Assembly: GCA_045597345.1 (NCBI GenBank) | Contig: JAZLJW010000143.1 | Span: forward strand, 1-64,000 | Reading direction: 5' to 3' | DNA length: 64,000 nucleotides | From: Treponema_I sp045597345 | Lineage (GTDB): Bacteria; Spirochaetota; Spirochaetia; Treponematales; Treponemataceae | Part shown: one piece after another, positions 36,501 to 43,053 of the stretch | Numbering within the stretch: the first letter of the stretch is position 1 | Layout of the letters: every line of letters begins with the position of its first letter | Program-made: the position numbers and the translations under genes | Notes under the pieces: generated by a model | Told to the model about the DNA's origin: nothing | The model's database searches: none | The model's input: only the letters and a program-made list of their open reading frames with translations

Positions 36501-36693
36501 GTGGAAAAGCTGGCACATCAATGAATTAACAGATACTTCTGAAATTAGTGACACAAACAAAGCCGGATATTATATTCTAAATATTGATATTGCTCAGAGA
36601 GGCGTTGGAACCGCTACCTGTGGTCCCGATACTCTGGAACAATACAGAATCCGGCCGGGAGTGTACGAACGTACATTCAGGTTCATTTATTGA
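33550..36693 (+). CDS. lacZ: Beta-galactosidase, glycoside hydrolase family 2
   Basis: Hydrolyses terminal beta-galactosides such as lactose in the cytoplasm. The 1047 residues match LacZ length and order: sugar-binding jelly roll, Ig-like domain, catalytic TIM barrel, second Ig-like domain and the C-terminal Bgal_small_N domain. The catalytic acid/base is E485 (LGNESGHG) and the nucleophile is E568 (MCEYSHAMGNSNG). The metal- and substrate-binding RHEHNQHTGKTLT motif is present. No signal peptide is seen, so galactosides must be imported. Its product feeds galE. There is no Shine-Dalgarno sequence. A small membrane protein gene begins 7 bp after the stop. Confidence 0.97.
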   Translation: MEHIWTMPEIQGKNRLPMASQILGWPSNEVAAQDAANGPELRDLSTNPWYKCLNGIWKFTLVPTPIAVELDSRVTGFTEPSFTDSHWTDLKVPGTWTRQGFDKPHYTNVQMPFEDIPPYPPENDNPTGLYRMHFTLPSEWSGRRIVLHFGSVESCYTFWIDGKEAGSAKDTRLPSEFDITPFLNPASEEHTLALMCVRYSDASFIEDQDQWWFGGIHRDVYLFATENTWIEDIEAMGMVESATDISCGSTPATIPLKITLGVNEKLPGKPVRRITWKLQAVENAADLVAGTPTLTAPVAQGEQELTCYWRENMNQIRPVLTVENPALWSSEHPNRYVLTVTLYDGDRLIESKACIVGFRSVEIDNRQLLINGRAVYIKGANRHEHNQHTGKTLTTEEMVQDIRLLKQHNFNAVRTCHYPDDERWYELCNKYGIYLVDEANIENHYYYDPICRSENYANAYMTRIQRMVRRDKNNPSIIMWSLGNESGHGWNQEMMYAWCHSYDTTRPVHYEGGIRPEYTQGNPDIESLQRGKNVTDIINPMYPPISLIKEWADKAENLGEYRPFIMCEYSHAMGNSNGSLGDYWRTIRSNYGLQGGYIWDWIDQGLFEKDENGKEYWTYGGDYGDKPCDYDFCINGLILPDQTPKPVMKECFKVFQNAELYPVHPESGQFSVENRFDFTTLDIFNLDWQLLKNGAPIAEGTCALPAVAPGASAEITLPYIPQLSAAMSISAHSAEPEAEYVLHADFVYAKDDGMLKAGTIAGWSEAVISDWQWKLIPPSATTSAAPTSIGPLTTPLALQLFRCPTENDQQKTMMPYTSDWTDRIGKKWVQAELNKATVAPDGTITAGGRKIGTCTTSWTTSTSPDGRTIADMTAVITLDAGTDTVCEFPRIGFTARIPASLAKARWYGKGEHESYNDRCDGSALGLYTRALHSMEEVYVVPQENGNRYGVRYLELLDAAGVPQLRIEADGAFEFSIHHHEVEDLWKSWHINELTDTSEISDTNKAGYYILNIDIAQRGVGTATCGPDTLEQYRIRPGVYERTFRFIY

Positions 36694-36700
36694 GGAATTA

Positions 36701-37351
36701 ATGACATATAAATACCAGTATAAGTTTGACAGAAAATCGCTGCCCGTATATGCAATTGCAGCAGGCAGCGTACTGGTGGCAGTGAGCTCCTTTTTCTGGA
36801 GCTCAAATATCCTTTTTCCACTGCTCTGCTGTGGTGTTTCTGCCTATATTGTGTATCAGGTAGCACGTATACTTATTAAGTTACTCGCTTCAAAAGTAGT
36901 AACTTATGACGAAGGTTTTACCGTTACATTACCCAATGGCGAAAAAAAAGCATTTCAGTGGAATGAGGTGACTCATGCAGGAAAAATCATCACCGGTAAG
37001 CATGCTGGCGCAATTTTTGCCTACAACGAAAACATTGATACTTTTACCCAGCTGACCACCGTTTTCAGTGACTTTGATACTCTGGAAGCTGAAATGAAAG
37101 CTCATCTGCCCATGTTTACCGATTACAATCTGAAACCGGAAGAAACCATCAGCGAATATCTGCATGATCTTCTGACTCCGGAAGGTGGTGATGACGATGA
37201 TGCCTGCGGCGATGATGATTCCGAAAGTACAAAACAGGCTGACAACTCACAAAGCACCGACGCAGAAAGCGACGATGATGACCGCGATCCTGATACTTCT
37301 GTTGATGATGACGATGATCGTGAGCCTAATACCAGCGTTGACGATGAATAG
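36701..37351 (+). CDS. Small membrane protein with acidic repeated tail
   Basis: A 216-residue protein of unknown function. Two hydrophobic segments (about residues 13-31 and 36-58) form a helical hairpin. A cytoplasmic PH-like beta region with VVTYDEGFTVTLPNGEKKAFQW follows. The last about 55 residues are extremely acidic, with a tandem 13-residue repeat of the form DDDDRxPxTSVDD. The ATG at 36701 was chosen because GAGGA lies 4 nt upstream, overlapping the lacZ stop; translation is probably coupled to lacZ. Acidic tails of this kind can bind divalent metals or basic proteins, but no such role is shown. Confidence 0.75.
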   Translation: MTYKYQYKFDRKSLPVYAIAAGSVLVAVSSFFWSSNILFPLLCCGVSAYIVYQVARILIKLLASKVVTYDEGFTVTLPNGEKKAFQWNEVTHAGKIITGKHAGAIFAYNENIDTFTQLTTVFSDFDTLEAEMKAHLPMFTDYNLKPEETISEYLHDLLTPEGGDDDDACGDDDSESTKQADNSQSTDAESDDDDRDPDTSVDDDDDREPNTSVDDE

Positions 37352-37360
37352 GAATCATAT

Positions 37361-37819
37361 ATGACTTCTGAAGAATACTGGAAAAACTTTCTTGCGCATC
37401 GTGGTCTTGATCCTTTAACTCCAAGCAGCGGCGAAATAAGTTTTGGCACCGACGAGCAGTCTTGTGCAGAATATCTGACTCTGGTGCTTAGCGGAAAAAA
37501 AACAGCCGCCTTTGGTGCTTTGGAATCCTATAAGCTGGACAACGAACCACTGCCAAAAAAGGGAGCCTTTTCCATTCTTACTGACTGGAATGGAAAACCT
37601 CTGGCTGTTATCCAGACTACCAATGTCACAGTTCTGCCATATAACGCAATTACCTGGGATATGGCACAAAAAGAAGGCGAATGTATCGACTTTGAACAGT
37701 GGCATGATTCCTATGATGAATTTTTTGCCGACGATGCTGACATTATGGGATATGACGTTACCCCTGATATGCCGGTAGTCTTTGAAGAATTCTGCGTTAT
37801 TGACCGGGTAGGACAGTAG
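37361..37819 (+). CDS. ASCH-domain protein
   Basis: A 152-residue ASCH-domain protein. The fold is related to PUA RNA-binding domains and is proposed to act in RNA metabolism or as an amidohydrolase in some members. The family features LVLSGKKTAAFGALESYKL, PLPKKGAFSILTDWNGKPLAVIQTTNV and a C-terminal VVFEEFCVI strand are clear. AGGA precedes the ATG. It begins 9 bp after the membrane protein gene, so lacZ, the membrane protein and this gene may form one operon. No link to galactoside use is evident. Confidence 0.88.
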   Translation: MTSEEYWKNFLAHRGLDPLTPSSGEISFGTDEQSCAEYLTLVLSGKKTAAFGALESYKLDNEPLPKKGAFSILTDWNGKPLAVIQTTNVTVLPYNAITWDMAQKEGECIDFEQWHDSYDEFFADDADIMGYDVTPDMPVVFEEFCVIDRVGQ

Positions 37820-37912
37820 AGAACCGTCCCCCACTGTTCCAAACCGAAACATCAATTTTTTTCAATATGAACCATGCTAGAGAATTATTCTTTGCTAGCC
37901 TCTGACTCTTTC

Positions 37913-37941
37913 TTTACTGTCTTTTGTTTCCCATTTATACT
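37913..37941 (+). promoter_or_regulatory. Leaderless promoter of the small lipoprotein gene
   Basis: TTTACT (37913-37918), a 17-bp spacer and TATACT (37936-37941) are followed by GACTGT and the ATG at 37948. The signal peptide begins exactly at this ATG, which supports the start. Confidence 0.7.
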
Positions 37942-37947
37942 GACTGT

Positions 37948-38412
37948 ATGAATAAGCTTAAGTTTCTTTATTTACTGTTTTTATGTCTGTTATTCACTTC
38001 TTGTTCCAACCTTTTTAATAATTCTTCCACTAATTCTTCCACCAAATCTAAACCTTTAACAGATCAAAGATTTACTGGCACTTTTGTTTACTATAACAAT
38101 TTTTCAAGTTATGACGGTACTTACGAATCTGAATGGTATGAGACCTATACATTTGATGGTACTTCTTTTTGTACAAATTATTGCAAGTACTCCATTTGGG
38201 AAGAAGGAAAAGGATGGAGTTTCTCTGGAGATTCACCTGGAGATGCTTACGAGTTCGAAAAAGAATTAGAAGTAAATAATGGATTTTATAGAATGCGTTT
38301 GTGGGAAAACCCATATGATGACTGGGATTCTTGGGAAAAATACGAGTTTAGTTATGATGGAGCAACTCAAATCCTAAAACTGAAAAACCGGGTATTTTAT
38401 AAATATAAATAA
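37948..38412 (+). CDS. Small exported lipoprotein, function unknown
   Basis: A 154-residue lipoprotein. The signal peptide (MNKLKFLYLLFLCLLFTSC) ends in the lipobox LFTSC, so the Cys at position 19 should be lipidated. A Ser/Asn/Thr linker follows, then a beta-rich domain dominated by Trp, Tyr and acidic residues (YESEWYETYTFDGTSFC, WEEGKGWSFSGDSPGD, LWENPYDDWDSWEKYEF). The pattern resembles lipocalin-like or small treponemal surface lipoproteins, but I do not recognise the family. Base composition is more AT-rich than that of the preceding operon, hinting at separate origin. A repeat-based terminator follows about 90 bp downstream. Confidence 0.8.
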   Translation: MNKLKFLYLLFLCLLFTSCSNLFNNSSTNSSTKSKPLTDQRFTGTFVYYNNFSSYDGTYESEWYETYTFDGTSFCTNYCKYSIWEEGKGWSFSGDSPGDAYEFEKELEVNNGFYRMRLWENPYDDWDSWEKYEFSYDGATQILKLKNRVFYKYK

Positions 38413-38500
38413 CAATTTTTCCTAGATTGTATCCGAATAAAACAATATTTATGTAAAGCTATTGAAACTACTTCAAGCTTTACAACCGAAAAACAGTAGA

Positions 38501-38545
38501 CTGCCGGATCCCTGAGCTTGTCGAAGGGTGGCAGCCTTTTTTTCG
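38501..38545 (+). terminator. Terminator formed by a family A repeat
   Basis: CTGCC (38501) and GGCAG bound an imperfect stem (ATCCCT with AGGGT) around GAGCTTGTCGA, followed by a seven-T run. It would end the lipoprotein transcript. The core GAGCTTGTCGAAGGG is the family A dispersed repeat. Confidence 0.7.
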
Positions 38546-38548
38546 CTC

Positions 38549-38818
38549 TGTCCGTAAAAAGTGTTGCTGAATGCTACACAGCAACAAAGAGTGTACAGGA
38601 ATGCCACAAATCGAGAGGAGGGACAGTACAGACAAAAATTGTTGAAGCCCGGCGTCCATGCGGTCAGCATGGACTATACATAGTTTCTACGCCGGGATTC
38701 ACCAATAGCGACGCTAGCTAGCCTTTTTGGATGTACTGGCAATCCGGTAGATTTGTGGACTTATGATGAGACCCTGAAACTAGTTCAGGGTGACTATAAG
38801 CAACACTTTTTACGGACA
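38549..38818. mobile_element. 270-bp palindromic element with 20-bp inverted ends (MITE-like)
   Basis: The 418-bp gap 38413-38830 holds no gene I can support. It holds this element, with perfect inverted ends TGTCCGTAAAAAGTGTTGCT (38549-38568) and its complement (38799-38818). Inside are a stem CCCGGCGT/ACGCCGGG (about 38647-38696) with a nested CCATGC/GCATGG hairpin, and a family B palindrome CCCTGAAACTAGTTCAGGG (38772-38790). No transposase is present, so if mobile it would move in trans. It could also be transcribed as a structured RNA. Confidence 0.65.
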
Positions 38819-38830
38819 TCGCCTTCTTTT

Positions 38831-39799
38831 TCAGAATGCAAACTGGAATGCCAGGAATGCTACGTAGATTGTCAAAAGCAGAATACCCTGCCAGCGAGCC
38901 AGTTTCTTACTGACAAGAGCCGGACAGCACATCAAAAGCATAACAGCCAGCATAACCGGTATTTCCAGAACCAGTGAAGCATTGTAACCGGCCAGCAGTT
39001 TTCCTACCGGTACCTTGAACGGAGCAATAGTTACTGCAACACCGGAAACCATTACCAGATTAAATACGTTGGCACCGATTACATTTCCAATACCAAGATG
39101 AGCATGACCTTTTTTCAGTGATGTGATGGTAGTAACCAGTTCAGGCAGTGAAGTTCCCAAAGCAACAAAGGTCAGTGCAATAACAGTTTCCGGAACACCT
39201 ACTTCATGGGCAATAATGGTACCGTTATCAACCAGCAGGTTAGCGCCCAGTGCAATAAGGGCTGCTCCTACAACCAGCAGTACGATATCAAGCCACAGTG
39301 CATGTTCCTTGCTATCTTCTTCCTCTTCTTCTTCAATGCTGTCTGGGTTCTTCATACCCTGGCGAACAGTCAGCCACAGATATACGGCACAGATTACCAG
39401 CATGATGATACCGATATACCGTGGGAATTCACCCAGAATATAGGCAGAAATACAGTAGATAATGGCACTGCCAAAGAAGAACAGTACCGGCATTTTCATA
39501 GATTTTGTATTAACCGGTCCCGGATTGAATGCAATGGAAATTGCAGCAATAAGGGCGGTATTGCATATAATTGAACCGATGGCATTTCCGTATGCCATTG
39601 AACTTAAACCCTGGATAGCACCGGTGGTAGAAACCATAACTTCCGGCAGAGTAGTACCAATTGAAACAACGGTAGCACCGACAACGATATCCGGCAGGTT
39701 GAAGCGTTTTGCAATACCGGTGGCTCCATCAACAAACCAGTCTCCGGCTTTAATCAAAAGCACCAGACCGATTACAAATAGAATAACTGCTTTAATCAA
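38831..39799 (-). CDS. Na+/Ca2+ exchanger (CaCA/YrbG family)
   Basis: A 322-residue inner-membrane antiporter that should export Ca2+ in exchange for Na+ (or K+-dependent). The two inverted alpha-repeats are clear: GTTLPEVMVSTTGA with GNAIGSIICNTAL, and GTSLPELVTTITSL with GNVIGANVFNLV. A short acidic loop (EEEEEEDSKEH) separates the halves, as in YrbG-like proteins. I place the start at the TTG at 39799 because AGGAG lies 8 nt upstream and the membrane helix begins right after it. The frame is open for 31 more upstream codons, but these lack transporter features. Confidence 0.92.
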   Translation of the reverse strand: MIKAVILFVIGLVLLIKAGDWFVDGATGIAKRFNLPDIVVGATVVSIGTTLPEVMVSTTGAIQGLSSMAYGNAIGSIICNTALIAAISIAFNPGPVNTKSMKMPVLFFFGSAIIYCISAYILGEFPRYIGIIMLVICAVYLWLTVRQGMKNPDSIEEEEEEDSKEHALWLDIVLLVVGAALIALGANLLVDNGTIIAHEVGVPETVIALTFVALGTSLPELVTTITSLKKGHAHLGIGNVIGANVFNLVMVSGVAVTIAPFKVPVGKLLAGYNASLVLEIPVMLAVMLLMCCPALVSKKLARWQGILLLTIYVAFLAFQFAF

Positions 39800-39880
39800 A
39801 GATGTATCTCCTCTCAATGATGTGCCCCTATTGTAGTTATTTACTGCAAATCTGCAAGTAACCCAAGACAGAAGACAAAA

Positions 39881-39911
39881 AGGGCCGCCCACGTCAACGA
39901 CGGAGCGGCCC
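39881..39911 (-). terminator. Intrinsic terminator of hsp20
   Basis: GGGCCGC and GCGGCCC form the outer stem, with an inner CGTC/GACG pairing. On the minus strand TTTTTG follows, 29 bp after the hsp20 stop. Confidence 0.87.
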
Positions 39912-39939
39912 AGAGGTTAAATTGGTTTTTGAGGAGGAT

Positions 39940-40401
39940 TTATGCAATCATGATGCGGCGGGCCAGAGATTCCTGGCGACGGGGCACCGTAATAGTAAGA
40001 AGTCCGTTGGCAAAAGAAGCAGAAATGTTTTCTGCATCCATGTCTTCAGGCAAGGTAAAGCTGCGGCTGAAAGTTCCTGAACGGCGTTCTTTGATAAGCC
40101 AGGTAGTAGGATCTTTTTTCTCAGCTTTCTCTTCAGCTTTTTCTTCTTTGCGGTCAACAGTTTTTGCTGCTGAAGCAATGGTCAGAGCACGGTCTTTCAG
40201 GTCGATGGTAACATCATCCTGAGTCATACCGGGAAGTTCCATTTCAATGGTATATGCGTCTTTCTTTTCAGAAATGTCTACACGTGGAGAAAAAGTTGCA
40301 GCACAGGTTGCAGTTCCTTCTGCAATGTCGCTGAAGGTACGATCAAGAACATCAAAGATGTCTGATGCCAGAACTGGGTTAAAAAGTGATACGGTATTCA
40401 T
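39940..40401 (-). CDS. Small heat-shock protein, Hsp20/alpha-crystallin family
   Basis: A 153-residue ATP-independent chaperone that holds unfolding proteins in large oligomers. The alpha-crystallin domain runs from about residue 45 to 140 (VDISEKKDAYTIEMELPGM, VTIDLKDRALTIA, RSGTFSRSFTLPEDMD, ISASFANGLLTITVPR). The C-terminal I-x-I-like oligomerisation motif is weak (RRIMIA). An insert of Lys/Glu-rich residues (DRKEEKAEEKAEKKD) lies in the domain loop. AGGAGG lies 7 nt before the ATG. A perfect sigma-54 promoter is about 65 bp upstream, a rare way to control a heat-shock gene. Confidence 0.95.
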   Translation of the reverse strand: MNTVSLFNPVLASDIFDVLDRTFSDIAEGTATCAATFSPRVDISEKKDAYTIEMELPGMTQDDVTIDLKDRALTIASAAKTVDRKEEKAEEKAEKKDPTTWLIKERRSGTFSRSFTLPEDMDAENISASFANGLLTITVPRRQESLARRIMIA

Positions 40402-40435
40402 AAGTTAGCCTCCTAAGCTAATAATTTGTTGTTTT

Positions 40436-40455
40436 GTTCCGGTTCACTACCGGAC
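40436..40455 (-). promoter_or_regulatory. 5' UTR hairpin of hsp20
   Basis: TCCGGT and ACCGGA pair around AGTGA at the expected 5' end of the sigma-54 transcript. It may stabilise the mRNA or act as an RNA thermometer-like element, although the ribosome-binding site is not included. Confidence 0.45.
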
Positions 40456-40466
40456 ATAAACAATAT

Positions 40467-40483
40467 TGCAAATACCGTGCCAA
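40467..40483 (-). promoter_or_regulatory. Sigma-54 (RpoN) promoter of hsp20
   Basis: On the minus strand TTGGCACGGTATTTGCA matches the -24/-12 consensus TTGGCACG-N4-TTGCA at every defined base. The -12 GC is about 68 nt upstream of the hsp20 ATG. Sigma-54 promoters need an ATP-driven enhancer-binding protein. Confidence 0.85.
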
Positions 40484-40539
40484 CTTTTTTTGAGGGGTGA
40501 TAAAAACTTGAATTTTTTGGTGATTTTTGATTTTCAGGA

Positions 40540-40620
40540 CACTTCGACGGACTCAATGCGCAGAATATCGACTCAGGACCCCTGTATTTCGGCTTCAGGG
40601 TCACTGAGCCTGTCGAAGTG
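40540..40620. repeat. Family A composite palindrome
   Basis: CACTTCGACGGACTCA (40540-40555) pairs with TGAGCCTGTCGAAGTG (40605-40620), with two wobble-type mismatches. An inner GACCCCTG/CAGGGTC stem lies between. The element separates the hsp20 promoter from its candidate upstream activator site. Confidence 0.75.
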
Positions 40621-40635
40621 CCGTCTATATGGCTC

Positions 40636-40679
40636 ACTGTGTCAAAACAACACGCTTTTATGAGTCAATTTGACACAGT
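40636..40679. promoter_or_regulatory. Long dyad: possible enhancer site for sigma-54 activator or GGDEF terminator
   Basis: ACTGTGTCAAA (40636-40646) and TTTGACACAGT (40669-40679) are perfect inverted arms with a 22-bp spacer. They lie about 180-220 bp upstream of the predicted hsp20 start, the usual place for enhancer-binding proteins. They also follow the GGDEF gene's stop by 11 bp but lack a T-run, which makes a simple terminator less likely. Confidence 0.5.
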
Positions 40680-40689
40680 AATTGTTCAT

Positions 40690-42417
40690 TTACTGATTTT
40701 TTGGGTTATTATTGGTAGTTTCTGCCAGTAATTCTTGAACAGGCCCCGCACTTTGACTGGAAATAAGCTTAATATCCTGCATATGCTCCTCTGCAAGCTG
40801 GCAGATAGCCAGTGGATCCTTGTTTTCACAATCAATGCTGTACGCCATACCCAAAGAAGATTCAATCGCAGGAACCGTTCCATGACTTTTTTCACGAGCC
40901 ATATATTTACTGAAAACGTAGGTCAGCTGCTTCAGTTTTGCATCTGGAATTTCCGGAGCCGCAACAATAAATCGGGATTTTCCCATACGACCACAGAATC
41001 CGTAACTTCCAAATACTTTCTTTACGTATTTGGAATACCGTTCCAGCATAGCATTAACTTCTTCATCGCCACCCTGAGCATATATATCATCAAAGTTATC
41101 AATATTGAGTATTACAACTGCATATTCCAAATCGTTTGCATGCATCTGCTGCAGCATCTGCATGCTCTTTGTTTTTGAAGGAAGTCCTGTTGTTGCATCT
41201 CTTTCAATAACTTTTGCCCAAGATTCCTGTTCCGACTGCCGCCGAGTAAAATCAGCAAGCCAGGACATATAGGTCAGCAGAGAGCTTACAACAAAAATCA
41301 CCACACCTACGCCAACAGACGAAACAGTATTACCCAAAAAGCTGTTTACACCAAGGTAATACAGGAACGACCGTATTAAATCACCCAGGTAATATAGAAT
41401 TAGAATAATAAACCCGATGTTAACGATTTCTGTCTGTAATTTAGTTTGAATCAGCCGTCTGGTGCATCCTACAAGAGCAAAAACAACGGCAGTAAACACC
41501 AGAGCGTTATACACCGGTACTAATACCAGCAAATGGATGGAAGCTACCACCTGAAGCAGAATAACCAGAACAACATATGCTATGAACAGTATCGTAAAAA
41601 CTTTTGCCTGCTTGATACCTCTTTCAGTTTTTGCCACCTGGAAATAGAAAACAGCAAGCAGACTAAGAGGCCACATGTACATGGAAATGTAATAAAGCCA
41701 GGTATTCAGACTGATATTCTGACTCAACAGCAGGATATACCCATTTCCACAGAACATCTGCATTCCACACCAGAACGCAAAACTTGAAATAGCAATTAAC
41801 GGGTATATTTTTTTCTGCAGTATCAAGCTGGTGAACCCGGTGATTGAACCTATTAATCCAATAAACAGCAGGAATACTGATACAGAAAATGAAAACTGTT
41901 CACGACGCAGAAAGTCAGAAAGGACATCTGTTGCAGAAATGATGTAATGTACTGGCAAAGAAGATACAGCATTCCATTCTGCTACTGTATACGTAATGGT
42001 TATATCCCGTTCAGGAGAGAGCAAATCCAGTGGTATCTGATTAATCCACGACCCTGACAGTTTTCCTGATTCATATGCATCACGGCCAGCTTCATAAATA
42101 ACCTTTCCACCCGATTCTGCAGTAACTACACAATATGATGAATAAGCACAGAGTACCGGAAACTTCATTTCGGTTTCAGGAATCACCGTGTGCAGGACAA
42201 AAGTATCACCCTTAGTTGCTACAAGGAAATTTTCTTTTCCCGGATCAATATTCTCCTTAATCCCCTTCTTCCATTCCATTGTCCAGCTGGAATCAAGAGT
42301 TATATGGTCAGACCGTGTCAAATCACTATTCTGAATTGCTACCAGAGCAATTGCAGCGAACACACAAAGCGAAGAAATGAGCAGATAATTCAGAATGATT
42401 CTGTTCTTGGGTTTCAC
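40690..42417 (-). CDS. Membrane receptor with degenerate GGDEF domain
   Basis: A 575-residue membrane sensor. It has an N-terminal helix, an extracytoplasmic beta domain (about residues 35-185, 7TMR-DISM-like), seven hydrophobic segments (about 185-385) and a C-terminal GGDEF fold starting at RDATTGLPSKTK. The signature loop that should read R-Y-G-G-D-E-F is RMGKSRF (residues 477-483), so the substrate- and metal-binding residues are lost and cyclic-di-GMP synthesis is not expected. The GGDEE seen earlier in the domain is not the active site. It may bind a nucleotide or signal through protein contacts. The start is a GTG with AAGAGGT upstream. Confidence 0.88.
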   Translation of the reverse strand: MKPKNRIILNYLLISSLCVFAAIALVAIQNSDLTRSDHITLDSSWTMEWKKGIKENIDPGKENFLVATKGDTFVLHTVIPETEMKFPVLCAYSSYCVVTAESGGKVIYEAGRDAYESGKLSGSWINQIPLDLLSPERDITITYTVAEWNAVSSLPVHYIISATDVLSDFLRREQFSFSVSVFLLFIGLIGSITGFTSLILQKKIYPLIAISSFAFWCGMQMFCGNGYILLLSQNISLNTWLYYISMYMWPLSLLAVFYFQVAKTERGIKQAKVFTILFIAYVVLVILLQVVASIHLLVLVPVYNALVFTAVVFALVGCTRRLIQTKLQTEIVNIGFIILILYYLGDLIRSFLYYLGVNSFLGNTVSSVGVGVVIFVVSSLLTYMSWLADFTRRQSEQESWAKVIERDATTGLPSKTKSMQMLQQMHANDLEYAVVILNIDNFDDIYAQGGDEEVNAMLERYSKYVKKVFGSYGFCGRMGKSRFIVAAPEIPDAKLKQLTYVFSKYMAREKSHGTVPAIESSLGMAYSIDCENKDPLAICQLAEEHMQDIKLISSQSAGPVQELLAETTNNNPKNQ

Positions 42418-42435
42418 AAATAACCTCTTAAAATA

Positions 42436-42924
42436 CTAATAGCCGAAAACACCTTCCAGAGATTCATCGTTATCTATCCAATCCTGTACTTTAATGATCC
42501 GGAATGTATCGTGGTCATCACGTACATAAACATTTTCTATGCCGGCATTAATGATCTGCCGTTTGCACATTGAACAGCTTGAGGCATTTTTAATGTACTC
42601 GCCGGTGGCAACTTCCGTACCACACAGATACAGCGAAGCCCCCATCATATCCTGTCGGGAAGCACTGATAATGGCATTAGCCTCTGCATGCACGCTGCGA
42701 CACAGCTCATATCGCTCTCCGCGGGGAACCTGCAGCTTTTCACGAATGCAGATGCCATAGTCACAGCAATTCTTTCTGCCTCTGGGGGCACCGGAATATC
42801 CCGTAGAAATAACTTCATCGTTTTTTACAATTACTGCGCCATAGTGCCGGCGAAGACAGGTACTGCGCTGAGAAACCATCTCAGCCAAATCAAGGTAATA
42901 GTTATTTTTATCACGACGTTCCAT
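42436..42924 (-). CDS. dCMP/cytidine deaminase-family protein
   Basis: A 162-residue zinc deaminase of the ComEB/dCMP deaminase type, converting dCMP to dUMP for dTMP synthesis. The zinc motif HAEANAI and the second motif SSCSMCKRQIINAG are intact. The N-terminal YLDLAEMVSQRSTCLRRHYGAVIV and the GAPRGRKNCCDYGICIRE region are typical. TATAAT lies 10 nt and TATAAA lies 5 nt upstream of the ATG, with no ribosome-binding site. The GGDEF gene begins 18 bp downstream with its own ribosome-binding site, so cotranscription is likely. Confidence 0.93.
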   Translation of the reverse strand: MERRDKNNYYLDLAEMVSQRSTCLRRHYGAVIVKNDEVISTGYSGAPRGRKNCCDYGICIREKLQVPRGERYELCRSVHAEANAIISASRQDMMGASLYLCGTEVATGEYIKNASSCSMCKRQIINAGIENVYVRDDHDTFRIIKVQDWIDNDESLEGVFGY

Positions 42925-43053
42925 ACTGTTTTATATTATAGGACATTTTCTGATATTTCAATTTTTTACCACTTTACTGCCTATAGAAATAGTAATTTTA
43001 CCCTTTTTAGTGTATATAGATACCAATCAACCTTATTCATAAAGGAACTACAT

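Noticed and set aside
38518..38977. Short ORFs across the 38.5-39.0 kb gap as genes
   Set aside because: They lie wholly in palindromic repeat DNA, have no ribosome-binding site or plausible promoter, and read through the inverted repeats.
41060..41105. GGDEE sequence in the receptor as an active GGDEF motif
   Set aside because: It precedes the true signature position. The loop that aligns with GGDEF is RMGKSRF, so the domain is scored as degenerate.
42688..43053. Long upstream extension of the SemiSWEET-like gene
   Set aside because: It overlaps the dCMP deaminase on the other strand, and a good ribosome-binding site and membrane-helix start occur at 43054.
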